Source of the DNA: Paucidesulfovibrio gracilis DSM 16080
GTDB lineage: Bacteria > Desulfobacterota > Desulfovibrionia > Desulfovibrionales > Desulfovibrionaceae
Assembly: GCF_900167125.1 (NCBI RefSeq)
Contig: NZ_FUYC01000005.1
Coordinates: 62,001 to 126,000, forward strand
Length of the DNA stretch: 64,000 bases
Reading direction: 5' to 3'
Shown here: in pieces, positions 45,731 through 54,185 of the stretch
Position numbering within the stretch: position 1 is the first letter of the stretch
How the letters are laid out: each line of letters starts with the position of its first letter
Translations under genes and position numbers: made by a program
Notes under the pieces: model-generated
The model's input: the letters and a program-made list of their open reading frames with translations, nothing else
Database searches by the model: none
Told to the model about the DNA's origin: nothing

Positions 45731-46684
45731 TCAGTTCCTGGAATCCACCAATTCCAAAACCTTGCTGGTCAGATTGTTGAAATCCGGTTTGGTCACCTGG
45801 AGATCCGCCCGCACGGCGTCGCCCTTGTGGGCAACATCTCCGGCGATGAGCGAGGAAAAAAGCACCACGGGCAACGCACTAAGTATGGGATCGTCCTTAA
45901 TATGCCGGGTCAGAGTGTAGCCGTCCATGCGCGGCATTTCCACATCCGTGACCACCACATCCAGCAAATCCGTGACCGGAACGCCCTGCTCCTGGGACTG
46001 ATCCCGCAAATGTTGCAGCTCATCCCAGGCTTCCTGTCCATCCATGTAGGCGCTGACTTCAAACCCGGCCTTGTCGAACCGCTGACTGAGCAAGGCACGT
46101 ACCGAGGTGGAATCGTCGGCCAGGAGCACGCGCTTTCCCTCCCCTCCGCTGTCCGCTGAGGAGGAATCGTCCGTAAGCTCCCCGGTTTCGTCCAGTTCCG
46201 CCAGGGCGCGTTCCAGATCAATGAGCAGCACGAAATTGTCGTTCAGCAGCATGGAGCCGGTGATGCAGTTGCCCGGCAGACTGGACATGACTTTGCCCGG
46301 GGATTCGATATCCTTCCAGTTCACGCGGTGGATCTGCACCACGCCCGTGACCAGAAACCCGGTGACCACGTTGTTGAAGCGGGTCACGATGATATTTTCA
46401 TTGGGAGCGGGGGAGCGTTCCAGGTCGAGCCATTTTCCGAGATCCACCACGGGCAGAGCCAACTCCCGCAACGGAATGGTACCCATGAGCGCGGGATGCC
46501 GGTCCGTACCTTCGGATTGCAGATCCTTGGGCACTTCCACAACTTCCATGACCTTGGCCACGTTGACGCCGAAACGGCTCCGCTCGGTGCTTTTCCCGTC
46601 GGCGCTGCTGTGGTCCACATAGAATTCCAGCACTTCAAGTTCATTTGTGCCGGTTTCCAACAAGATTTCCTGTTTCCCCTGCAT
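45731..46684 (-). CDS. cheV: Chemotaxis protein CheV
   Basis: A 317-residue protein with an N-terminal CheW-like adaptor domain (residues about 15-165) and a C-terminal receiver domain. The receiver has the acidic pocket (LLADDST), the phospho-acceptor Asp247 in VVTDVEMPRMDGYT, and the conserved KPDF lysine. CheV couples CheA to chemoreceptors and is tuned by phosphorylation. It is a single gene with GGGAGG upstream. Confidence 0.94.
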   Translation of the reverse strand: MQGKQEILLETGTNELEVLEFYVDHSSADGKSTERSRFGVNVAKVMEVVEVPKDLQSEGTDRHPALMGTIPLRELALPVVDLGKWLDLERSPAPNENIIVTRFNNVVTGFLVTGVVQIHRVNWKDIESPGKVMSSLPGNCITGSMLLNDNFVLLIDLERALAELDETGELTDDSSSADSGGEGKRVLLADDSTSVRALLSQRFDKAGFEVSAYMDGQEAWDELQHLRDQSQEQGVPVTDLLDVVVTDVEMPRMDGYTLTRHIKDDPILSALPVVLFSSLIAGDVAHKGDAVRADLQVTKPDFNNLTSKVLELVDSRN

Positions 46685-46748
46685 AGACGCCTACCTCCCT
46701 TCTCCTCTTGTATACGACCATTGCATTCTTGAAAAGGGGGATACGTAT

Positions 46749-46772
46749 TTTCCACGCGCTGCCACGTGGAAA
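46749..46772. promoter_or_regulatory. Inverted repeat between the NeuB-like gene and cheV
   Basis: TTTCCACG and CGTGGAAA are separated by eight bases, 65 bases upstream of cheV and downstream of the NeuB-like gene. No T tract follows on either strand, so it may be an operator for cheV rather than a terminator. Confidence 0.35.
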
Positions 46773-46856
46773 GCACCTACGAGGAAAACCGACATGGATA
46801 GTTGTTCCCTCCGGCACGCCCCAGAGCCGGGACGCTCCGCAACACCCGGCAACGGC

Positions 46857-47954
46857 TCAGGAACCGGAGGCGGTGCGCGCCTGCGACGTATGTGCAGGCT
46901 CCAGCACCTCCCACTGGAGTTGCTGCTCATGCCGAACCGCGGTGCGCAAGGTACGCCCGACCACTTCATCCCAGCGCATGGGCGAAACCCCGTCCCCGGG
47001 GCATTTTGTGGTCAGATCCGCTTCCCCCAAAACGTGCCCCACCGGCAAATCGCGGGAAAACACAATGCTCTTGCGCAATTTTTTTGCTGCGGCCAGTTCT
47101 TCCGGGAACACGGTCTTGCCCTGCACGTCCATGGCTTTTTCCACCTCGCGGATCATGCCGACCATCAGGGCCAGTTCGTCGGGCGTGAGGGAAACCTGGT
47201 GGTCCGTACCGCGCATGGTTTTATCCAGGGTGAAGTGGCGTTCCACCACGCAGGCACCCATGGCCACGGACGCCACGCTCGGTCCCATGCCGCGCTCATG
47301 TCCGGAGTAGCCCACCGGCAGGTCGAACGCCTGGGCCAGGGATCCCATCACGGGCAGGCCAATCTGCTCTTCAGGGCAGGGGTAGCGGCTGTTGCAATGC
47401 AGCAACACCACGTCATCATGCTTGCGGCGAACTTCGGCCAGGGCGCTTTCGATGTCGGCCATGCTGCTCATGCCCGTGGACATGATCAGAGGAATGCCCG
47501 AACAGGCCATTTTGCGCACCAAGGGCAGGTTGACCAGCTCGGCGGAACTGATTTTCAACAGCTCCGGCTTCAGTTCCAGCATTTCATCCAGGCTGGGTCC
47601 ATCCCAGGCCGAAGCGAAAAAGATCAGGCCCAGGCTTTCGGCAAGCTCTTTCAGCCCTGCCAGCTGGGACACGGACAATTCCAGGGCGTCGCGATGTTCG
47701 CCATACGTCGGCCCGAAGCTGTTGGAGCCGGTGTAGGGCTTTTCCCGTCCGGCACGGGTCAACAGCGCCTCGGTATTGCGCTTTTGAAATTTCACGGCGT
47801 CCACCCCGGCGCGTGCGGCCTCGTGCACCATCTGGGCCGCCAGTGCAGGATCGCCCTGGTGATTGTTGCCGATTTCCGCCACCACGAAGCAAGGACTGCC
47901 CGCGCCGAGCGTTTTTCCGGAACGAAGAGTAATGGTCTTGTTGCACTGCTGCAT
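46857..47954 (-). CDS. NeuB-family sialic/legionaminic/pseudaminic acid synthase
   Basis: A 365-residue enzyme that condenses phosphoenolpyruvate with a six-carbon sugar to make a nonulosonic acid. The TIM barrel opens with FVVAEIGNNHQGDPALAAQMV and includes AVKFQKRN, ISSAELVNLPLV, MSTGMSS and LLHCNSRYPCPEEQIGL. A C-terminal SAF (antifreeze-like) domain follows from residue about 300. It starts one base after the HTH regulator stop with a GAGGA site. The other genes of a nonulosonic-acid pathway are not in the window, and the particular sugar cannot be assigned. Confidence 0.9.
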   Translation of the reverse strand: MQQCNKTITLRSGKTLGAGSPCFVVAEIGNNHQGDPALAAQMVHEAARAGVDAVKFQKRNTEALLTRAGREKPYTGSNSFGPTYGEHRDALELSVSQLAGLKELAESLGLIFFASAWDGPSLDEMLELKPELLKISSAELVNLPLVRKMACSGIPLIMSTGMSSMADIESALAEVRRKHDDVVLLHCNSRYPCPEEQIGLPVMGSLAQAFDLPVGYSGHERGMGPSVASVAMGACVVERHFTLDKTMRGTDHQVSLTPDELALMVGMIREVEKAMDVQGKTVFPEELAAAKKLRKSIVFSRDLPVGHVLGEADLTTKCPGDGVSPMRWDEVVGRTLRTAVRHEQQLQWEVLEPAHTSQARTASGS

Positions 47955-47955
47955 C

Positions 47956-48645
47956 TCACATCCTCACTATTGGAATCCCTTTCCGTTCAGAAAAGGAAGA
48001 AAGTTGCTCAAAAATTTCCTGCTGTTTTCCGAAGGAGGTGATCACCACAGCGTCGCAGTCGATTTGTTCCAGCAGGGCCGGATGGCCGATGACATGACCG
48101 TGAAACACCCGGCCATGTTTTTCCTCGTCATTGTCCAAAAGCGCCAACACGGTCAACCCGCCGTCCATCAACGCGGAAAGCACCACCTCGCAGGTTTCCG
48201 CAGCGCCGAAAAGCACCACCCGGGTGCGGCCGCTCCGCTCCAGCCCCAAAACGCGGGATTTCACGTACCGCTTGATGCGCGAATAGAGCTGCACGGTTTC
48301 ACTGGAATATTCCGCGAACATGCTCTCCCGGCAGGCCTGGCCCTCGGCTGTCAGTTCATAGTGATAGCTCTTGCCGTCACGCGGCTTGAACCGGACAAGA
48401 TCTTCCTGCTGCATGGAACGCAAATACTGGTTGACCATGGCGGAACTCAGGTGCAGCCGGCATCCTAGTTCATACTGGGAAAGCCCGCTATCATCGTTGA
48501 GCGCATCCAGGATGGCAAGCACGCGTGCCTGCTTGCTGGGTTTGAGGTATTTTCCGTAAGTCCGGAGTATATCCATTTGGCAACCGAATGTTTCCTCTGT
48601 TTTTCGCAGCAGAAGATCAGGAACCGAATTCGCCATATTTCCCAT
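47956..48645 (-). CDS. Winged-helix DNA-binding protein fused to a PglD/CoA-binding-like domain
   Basis: A 229-residue protein. The N-terminal part (about 35-110) is a MarR-like winged helix (SQYELGCRLHLSSAMVNQYLRSMQQEDLVRF), and the C-terminal part (about 140-229) is Rossmann-like (TRVVLFGAAETCEVVLSALMDGG; LALLDNDEEKHGRVFHGHVIGHPALL). The latter resembles the nucleotide-binding domain at the front of sugar acetyltransferases such as PglD. It is read with the NeuB-like gene, so it may sense a sugar nucleotide and control surface-sugar synthesis; that is inference. The ATG at 48645 has a GGGGAG site. Confidence 0.8.
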   Translation of the reverse strand: MGNMANSVPDLLLRKTEETFGCQMDILRTYGKYLKPSKQARVLAILDALNDDSGLSQYELGCRLHLSSAMVNQYLRSMQQEDLVRFKPRDGKSYHYELTAEGQACRESMFAEYSSETVQLYSRIKRYVKSRVLGLERSGRTRVVLFGAAETCEVVLSALMDGGLTVLALLDNDEEKHGRVFHGHVIGHPALLEQIDCDAVVITSFGKQQEIFEQLSSFSERKGIPIVRM

Positions 48646-48880
48646 TAGCTCCCCGGCCGGTCGCTGTCAACGTGGCCCTGCGCCCCATCTCTGCTCAACC
48701 CGCCTTGTGCACGTTTCACTTACTGATTGAATAATCGTCGCTCGGAGTCAAAAACTTTAGCGTCCGCAATGGGGACGCCAAACCAGCCGACATGACCTTG
48801 CCGGAGCACCCCGGCATTGACCGCGCCGGTCTGGTCTTATATCCTCCTGCGCTCCAACGCTGTTTTTCAGGAGCAATTTG

Positions 48881-50671
48881 ATGGCGGATTTTGAATATCC
48901 CTGGCTCAAAAGCTACGATCCCAACGTCCCGTATCACATCGACTACGAGTCCCGGCCCCTGTTCGAATTCCTTGAACAGACCGCCCGACGCTGGCCCAAA
49001 CGGACCGCCATCGTCTTTCAAAATTTCAAGCTCACCTACGCCAAGCTCAACAAACTGAGCAAAATCTTTGCGGCGAATCTTCGCTCCCGCGGGTTGCGCC
49101 CCGGCGACAGAGTGGCCGTGATGCTGCCCAACTCCCCCATGGCCGTAATCGCCTACTGGGGCATTCTGCGGGCGGGCGGGGTCATTGTCATGACCAACCC
49201 GCTCTACATGGAAACCGAGATCATCCACCAGTTCAATGACTCAGGCGCCAAATTTTTGATCATGCTGGATCTGCTTTGGCCCAAGATCGACAAACTGCGC
49301 AAGGAAATCCCTATTGAAAAATTCCTTGTGACCAGCATTGCCGACTGTCTGCGCTTCCCGCTGAACTGGCTCTACCGCGTTAAACTCCGCCGCGAGGGCA
49401 AGCGGCCCCGCGTGCCGTTTGACGGTAAAACCGTGTTTGCCTTCAAACAGATGCTCAAAGGGCGGGAGACCTTTACCTGCCGCGGCATCGACCCGGCCAA
49501 CGACCTGGCCCTGCTGCAATACACCGGCGGCACCACAGGCGTTCCCAAAGGGTGCATGATCACCCATGACAACCTGGCCGCCAACATGCAGCAGTGCCGT
49601 GCACAGTTGCACAAACTGGACCAAAAGCAAGGGGAACGCTTTATCGCAGTGCTCCCCTATTTTCATATCTATGGCCTGACCGTCTGCCTGAACGTCCCGA
49701 CCATCCTCGGGTCCACCGCCCACATCTTCCCTCGCTACGTTCCCAAAGATCTGCTCAAGGCCATCCACAAGCACAAGCCCACCATCTTTCCGGGCGCCCC
49801 CTCGGTCTACATCTCCCTGCTGCAACAAAAGAACCTGGCCAAGTTCAACCTGCGCTCCATCAAGTACTGCATCTCAGGCTCCGCGCCCATGCCCGTGGAA
49901 TACATCGAGCAGTTCAAGGAAGTGACCGGAGCGGAAATCATCGAAGGCTACGGCCTGTCCGAGGCATCGCCCATCACGCACCTGAACCCGTTCGTTGGCG
50001 AACGCAAGAACGGATCCATCGGTCTGCCCTTCCCGGATACGGAGGCCAAAGTCGTGGACATGGTGGTGGGCGGCGAAGAACTCCCCCCGGGGAAAATGGG
50101 CGAACTGGTTCTGCGCGGTCCGCAGGTCATGAAGGGGTACTACAATCGGCCCGACGACACCGCGGACGTGCTGCGCAACGGCTGGCTCTACACCGGCGAC
50201 ATCGCCACCATGGACGAGCAGGGCTATTTCCGCATCGTGGACCGGCGCAAGGATCTGATCATCTCCGCCGGATACAACATTTACCCGCGTGAAATCGACG
50301 AGGTGCTCTACCAGCATCCCAAAATCAAAGAAGCCGTTGCCGTGGGCATCCCTTCGGAAACCCGCGGGGAAATCGTCAAGGTCTACCTTGTACTGCATGA
50401 TGACGAAGAACTGACCAAATCGGACATCATGGCCTATTGCCGCGAAAAGCTCGCCGGGTACAAGGTTCCCCGCAAAGTGGAATTCCGCGACGACCTGCCC
50501 AAGACCATGGTGGGCAAAGTGCTTCGCCGCGCCCTGCGCGAGGAAGAGGAAGCCAAGATCAAGGCCCGCGAAGAGCGCAAAGCCGAACGCCGGGCAAAAA
50601 AACAAGCGGCCCAAGCCCAGGAAGAACTCCGGGGAACGGATGAGGCCGACAACCCGGCAGACGCGGGCTAG
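48881..50671 (+). CDS. fadD: Long-chain acyl-CoA synthetase
   Basis: A 596-residue AMP-forming ligase that activates fatty acids to acyl-CoA. The AMP-binding P-loop YTGGTTGVPKG, the ISGSAPMP and GYGLSEASP segments, GWLYTGDIATMDEQGYFRIVDRRKDLI and the catalytic-lysine region near PKTMVGKVLRRAL are all present. It ends in a lysine/glutamate-rich tail. The ATG at 48881 follows CAGGAG. It could supply substrate to the acyl-CoA dehydrogenase/ETF operon 5 kb away. A terminator lies directly downstream. Confidence 0.93.
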   Translation: MADFEYPWLKSYDPNVPYHIDYESRPLFEFLEQTARRWPKRTAIVFQNFKLTYAKLNKLSKIFAANLRSRGLRPGDRVAVMLPNSPMAVIAYWGILRAGGVIVMTNPLYMETEIIHQFNDSGAKFLIMLDLLWPKIDKLRKEIPIEKFLVTSIADCLRFPLNWLYRVKLRREGKRPRVPFDGKTVFAFKQMLKGRETFTCRGIDPANDLALLQYTGGTTGVPKGCMITHDNLAANMQQCRAQLHKLDQKQGERFIAVLPYFHIYGLTVCLNVPTILGSTAHIFPRYVPKDLLKAIHKHKPTIFPGAPSVYISLLQQKNLAKFNLRSIKYCISGSAPMPVEYIEQFKEVTGAEIIEGYGLSEASPITHLNPFVGERKNGSIGLPFPDTEAKVVDMVVGGEELPPGKMGELVLRGPQVMKGYYNRPDDTADVLRNGWLYTGDIATMDEQGYFRIVDRRKDLIISAGYNIYPREIDEVLYQHPKIKEAVAVGIPSETRGEIVKVYLVLHDDEELTKSDIMAYCREKLAGYKVPRKVEFRDDLPKTMVGKVLRRALREEEEAKIKAREERKAERRAKKQAAQAQEELRGTDEADNPADAG

Positions 50672-50692
50672 CCCGCCCTAGCCAACCGGATC

Positions 50693-50734
50693 AAAAAAAA
50701 CGCCCCGCTCCAACACGCAGAGCGGGGCGTTTCT
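50693..50734. terminator. Bidirectional intrinsic terminator between fadD and the small secreted genes
   Basis: A perfect stem AACGCCCCGCTC / GAGCGGGGCGTT is flanked by A-rich sequence on the left and T-rich sequence on the right. It can end both fadD and the convergent transcript. Confidence 0.88.
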
Positions 50735-50751
50735 GCTTTCAGTATATTGCT

Positions 50752-51120
50752 CTACCTGGCGCATTCCATGGACACGAACCGGCAATTTGTCCGGTTGTTG
50801 TCGCGGCAGCGCTGCATGGCGTCGGCAATGGCCTGCTTTGGGCTGGGCGCCCAGGCAATGGAAACCGATTCCTTGGCGTCCACCAGGGCAATGCACTGGC
50901 CCGACTCCATGATTTCAATCTCATCCCGGCAGAACTGGGTTCCGCCGCAAGCGCGCACGGCCTGTTCCACGGCCTCGCTCTTGACCTGGCTGCGGCCGTA
51001 ATACGCCATCCAATCCTCATTGGACACGGTGGCGGCAAGGTATTCTCCAGCCCAGGCAGCCCCGGAAGAAAGCACCAAGACCATAGCCAACAGCGTTCCT
51101 ACAATTCGTGCATTTTTCAT
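50752..51120 (-). CDS. Small secreted cysteine-containing protein (DUF4189-like), second of a tandem pair
   Basis: A 122-residue protein with a signal peptide (residues about 1-24) and a mature domain with paired cysteines in CGGTQFCRDEIEIMESGQCIALVDA, AWAPSPKQAIADAMQRC and NNRTNCRFVSMEC. The pattern resembles the DUF4189 family. Its ATG overlaps the stop of its paralogue upstream (ATGA), so the two are made together. The cysteines probably form disulfides in the periplasm. The function is unknown. Confidence 0.82.
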   Translation of the reverse strand: MKNARIVGTLLAMVLVLSSGAAWAGEYLAATVSNEDWMAYYGRSQVKSEAVEQAVRACGGTQFCRDEIEIMESGQCIALVDAKESVSIAWAPSPKQAIADAMQRCRDNNRTNCRFVSMECAR

Positions 51121-51488
51121 TTCCGGCACTCCACACTGATGATCTTGCAGTTGCTGCTGTTCTTACGGCATTCAGCCAAGGCCGTATCAATGGCCTCGTT
51201 GTAGTCCACTCGGGCGGCCCAGCCCATGCGCTCGGGGGAATCAGCAATGGCGAAGCAGGTGGGCGTGGCCGCGCTCTCCACCTCGTTCACACAGGTCTGG
51301 TTCCCGCCGCAAGCCTGAATAGCGGCCTGTTCCGCCTGCGCAGCCGTGGCCCCCTCACCGTAACGCGGCAGCCAATCCGAGTCCGAGACCGTAAAGGCGA
51401 AATATCCGCCCGCAACAGCCGTGCCGGACAACGCGAAGCAAAGCGTCATAACGCTCAGCGACGCCATAATCCAACGACAAAAGTTCAT
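51117..51488 (-). CDS. Small secreted cysteine-containing protein (DUF4189-like), first of a tandem pair
   Basis: A 123-residue paralogue of the next gene, with a signal peptide (residues about 1-28) and the same layout: SDSDWLPRYGEGATAAQAEQAAIQACGGNQTC, a central C-F-A-I motif and a terminal NCKIISVEC. The ATG at 51488 with a GTAGGAGGG site is preferred over a longer frame. The two proteins share the W..YG repeat opening and the CGG-TQ/QT-C pairs, so they arose by duplication. Confidence 0.82.
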   Translation of the reverse strand: MNFCRWIMASLSVMTLCFALSGTAVAGGYFAFTVSDSDWLPRYGEGATAAQAEQAAIQACGGNQTCVNEVESAATPTCFAIADSPERMGWAARVDYNEAIDTALAECRKNSSNCKIISVECRK

Positions 51489-51757
51489 GCTCCCTCCTAC
51501 GGAAAATGAATTGATATTCGCTGTAGCATTGCCACACGACGGCGCTGCTGTCCACTCAAGCGCGCACACCATTCCACTGCGGTTCTTACCCGTGTCCCGT
51601 GTTCTGCCAAAACAAACCATCGAGCAACAATGTCAGGCCCACAAAAACCGTCCCATCTCCCGCACGGCAATGCCATACAGGGGATGGGACGGTATCGGGC
51701 TGTCTCAGGCGGCGTTCAGCAATCCTGCTTCTGCACGCTTTGCCGCTTGCGTTTCAG

Positions 51758-52354
51758 CTAGGGAAGTACCATGACCCGCTTGATGACCACGGGCCGCACG
51801 GGAACATGGGCGAACGGGGGGCGTCCCTGCGCCTTGACCGGCATGGTGCGGATGCGTTCCACCACGTTCTTGCCTGCGTAGACCTTGCCGAATACGCAAT
51901 ATCCCCAACCTTGCGGCGTTTTGGAACGGAAATCCAACGGCGCATTGTCCTGCACGTTGATGAAAAATTCCGCAGTGGCGGAATGCGGCTCGCTGGTGCG
52001 GGCCATGGCAATGGTGTAGGTATGGTTTTTCAGTCCGTTGTCCGCCTCGTTCACGACCGGGGCAAACGCGGCCCGACGGGGGTGCAGCTGCTCGTCGAAT
52101 CCTCCGGCCTGGATCATGAAATTACTGATGACCCGGTGAAAAATGGTCCCTTCGTAATGACCGGACTCCACATAGCGCAAAAAGTTTTCCACGGTTTTGG
52201 GTGCCTTGTCCGGCCAAAGCTCCAACACGATGTTGCCTTCCGTGGTCATGATGTTCACCCGGACCGGCTCGGCACCGTCGGCGTCCGCAGCGTGCACCGT
52301 GACCGCTCCAACAAGCAGGCTCAGACAAATAAGCGCGGCAATAATTTTTTTCAT
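51758..52354 (-). CDS. Periplasmic cyclophilin-type peptidyl-prolyl isomerase
   Basis: A 198-residue enzyme with a signal peptide (residues about 1-23) and a cyclophilin domain: YEGTIFHRVISNFMIQAGG, the ARTSEPHSATAEFFINVQDN active-site segment and GYCVFGKVYAGKNVVERI. It speeds cis-trans isomerisation of prolyl bonds in exported proteins. The ATG at 52354 with CAGGAG overlaps the cobB stop by one base, so translation is coupled to the amidase gene. Confidence 0.93.
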   Translation of the reverse strand: MKKIIAALICLSLLVGAVTVHAADADGAEPVRVNIMTTEGNIVLELWPDKAPKTVENFLRYVESGHYEGTIFHRVISNFMIQAGGFDEQLHPRRAAFAPVVNEADNGLKNHTYTIAMARTSEPHSATAEFFINVQDNAPLDFRSKTPQGWGYCVFGKVYAGKNVVERIRTMPVKAQGRPPFAHVPVRPVVIKRVMVLP

Positions 52355-53775
52355 CAACAATCTCCTGAAGTTTGAAGAAGCCGGGCGCGGGCGGCCCGTA
52401 CAAAGTTCGGCGCCCATTGGGGAGTGGCCAAAGCGAAAATATGATTGTACCCCGCCTGGGTGGCGGCAAAAAACGCTCCATCCTTTTGGTCAAGCATGCC
52501 TTTGCCCCGGCGCATGCGCATGGTCATTTCCGGTATTCCGTCCTGACCAGGCACCACGCATCGGGAGTAATGGAATTCATGGCCATGCACGATTTCCCCG
52601 GCGCGATAAAACGGTGTGTCCCGAAGCACCTCGGCCTCGGTATAGCCCAAGCCCTGAGGCCGCTGACAAAATCCCGTACGTAGCGGAAACACTCCGGCCA
52701 TGGGCCAATCCTTTCCGTCAAATTCCAGCTGCTGGCATAGGTACATAAACCCGCCGCATTCCGCATAAATGGGCAGGCCGGACAAGGCCAGCTCCCGAAC
52801 CTGGTCCCTCCGGGATCGGTTGCCTGCCAACTGCTCGGCCAGCGTTTCAGGGAATCCGCCCCCGAGATACAGACCGTGAAGCTCGGGCCAGGGTTCGTTG
52901 TCCAGCAGGCTGAGTTTCACAAGCCTGGCTCCGGCACGCTCCAGGGCTTCCAGATTTTCGGGGTAGTAGAACCAGAAGGCCGCATCCCGCACATAGCCGA
53001 TGGTGGGTTGCGGTCCGGCCTCGGCACGGGGCCAGATTTCGGCCCGCTGCTCATCCAGCGCCGGAGCGCAGCGCGCTTCTTCGAGCAGGCGCTCCAGGTC
53101 GAGATTCTCGGCCATGGTCTTTCCCAGCGCCTGCAGGGACTGATTGCCGCCGTCGGAAAGCTCCTCGCCGGACCAAAGCCCCATGTGCCGTTCGGGAATG
53201 GGATTTTCCGCCAGCTTCGGCAGGGTTCCCAGAACCGCGACGTCCGTATAGGTCTCCACGGCCCGGCGCAGCATGGTGCGGTGTCGTTGGCCCGCCGTGC
53301 GGTTCAAAATCACCCCGGCCAGAGGAACATCCGGCTCAAACCCGGCACAGCCCTGCACAACAGCCGCAATGGTGCGGGTCATCTTGGTACAGTCCACCAC
53401 CAGAGCCACCGGCGCGCGCAGAATGCGGGCCAGCTCCGCCGTGGAACAGGAGCCGCGCACATCCTTGCCGTCGAACAGCCCCCGGTTTCCTTCCACCAGG
53501 GCCAAATCCGAAGCACAGGCCTTTTCCTGAAAAAGCGTCAGCAGGGAGGCACGGTCCAAGAGTCCTGGATCGAGATTGGTGCACTCCTGCCGGGCGGCAA
53601 GCCCGAGCCAGGCAGCGTCGATATAATCCGGGCCTTTTTTAAACGGCTTGACGCGCAAGCCCGCATCGGCCCAGGCACGGGCAAGCCCGAGGCTGACGAT
53701 GGTCTTGCCGCTTCCGCCGGAAAGCCCGGCCAGCACCAGTCGGGGGTACCGCGTAACGTTGGGTTCGGAAGTCAA
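52354..53775 (-). CDS. cobB: CobB/CbiA-type a,c-diamide synthase (DsrN-like)
   Basis: A 473-residue glutamine-dependent amidase. The N-terminal P-loop domain has LAGLSGGSGKTIVSLGLARA, and the C-terminal class I glutaminase domain has the catalytic Cys in YAECGGFMYLC. CobB/CbiA converts cobyrinic acid to its a,c-diamide. The closely related DsrN, encoded beside dsrAB in sulfur-metabolising bacteria, amidates siroheme for sulfite reductase. Its position after dsrD makes the DsrN role the more likely one. The start appears to be TTG after AAGGGTG. A terminator separates it from dsrD. Confidence 0.88.
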   Translation of the reverse strand: MTSEPNVTRYPRLVLAGLSGGSGKTIVSLGLARAWADAGLRVKPFKKGPDYIDAAWLGLAARQECTNLDPGLLDRASLLTLFQEKACASDLALVEGNRGLFDGKDVRGSCSTAELARILRAPVALVVDCTKMTRTIAAVVQGCAGFEPDVPLAGVILNRTAGQRHRTMLRRAVETYTDVAVLGTLPKLAENPIPERHMGLWSGEELSDGGNQSLQALGKTMAENLDLERLLEEARCAPALDEQRAEIWPRAEAGPQPTIGYVRDAAFWFYYPENLEALERAGARLVKLSLLDNEPWPELHGLYLGGGFPETLAEQLAGNRSRRDQVRELALSGLPIYAECGGFMYLCQQLEFDGKDWPMAGVFPLRTGFCQRPQGLGYTEAEVLRDTPFYRAGEIVHGHEFHYSRCVVPGQDGIPEMTMRMRRGKGMLDQKDGAFFAATQAGYNHIFALATPQWAPNFVRAARARLLQTSGDC

Positions 53776-53810
53776 TGTTCACCCTTGGTTATGGCACGCC
53801 AGGGATAGGA

Positions 53811-53841
53811 AAAGCCTTGTCCAAAAAAATATGGACAAGGC
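53811..53841 (-). terminator. Intrinsic terminator after dsrD
   Basis: On the minus strand the stem GCCTTGTCCA / TGGACAAGGC has an A/T loop and is followed by TTTTCC. It should end most dsrABD transcripts before cobB. Confidence 0.8.
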
Positions 53842-53870
53842 CTCTGAGACACGTCGTGATAAGCGGAGTA

Positions 53871-54119
53871 CTAGCCTTCGCCCTCACCGGCGGTCTGCTT
53901 GCCCTCACCGGCCAGACCATACATGGTGGTGCTGCCGGAGGACCAGAAAATCATCACGCCTTCGTTCACGAGAGCAGTGAGAATTTTCTTGACTTCACGG
54001 GCCTTGGCATCCGGGAAAAGCTTGGTGAAGTCATTGAAGTAGAATTTCGACTTGCTCTTGCTCTTGGAGTGGCAAAAGTCCACGATTTCTTTTTTCGCGG
54101 CTTCCATTTCGAGCGGCAT
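53871..54119 (-). CDS. dsrD: DsrD, activator of dissimilatory sulfite reductase
   Basis: An 82-residue winged-helix protein. The opening MPLEMEAAKKEIVDFCHSK, the SKFYFNDFTKLFPD middle and VNEGVMIFWSSGSTTMYGL are characteristic of DsrD, which is always encoded with dsrAB in sulfate reducers. It has been shown to stimulate DsrAB activity rather than act as a DNA-binding regulator. An AAGGAG site precedes the ATG. It is separated from dsrB by a strong hairpin. Confidence 0.95.
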   Translation of the reverse strand: MPLEMEAAKKEIVDFCHSKSKSKSKFYFNDFTKLFPDAKAREVKKILTALVNEGVMIFWSSGSTTMYGLAGEGKQTAGEGEG

Positions 54120-54143
54120 AGCCCTCTCCTTTGTTGTATGTGA

Positions 54144-54170
54144 GGGCGCGGGGAAAAACCCCGCGCCCTT
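54144..54170 (-). promoter_or_regulatory. Intercistronic hairpin between dsrB and dsrD
   Basis: A perfect 11-base stem (AGGGCGCGGGG / CCCCGCGCCCT) has a five-base loop and lies 16 bases after dsrB and 25 before dsrD. On the coding strand it is not followed by T residues, so it is unlikely to be a full terminator. It may set the ratio of dsrAB to dsrD message by processing or stabilisation. Confidence 0.6.
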
Positions 54171-54185
54171 TGTTTCAACCAGTTC

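Noticed and set aside
48706-48724. A TTGTG..CAC-type dyad near 48.7 kb
   Set aside because: The spacing is seven rather than eight and the second half is poor, so it does not fit the Rex-like form seen before dsrA.
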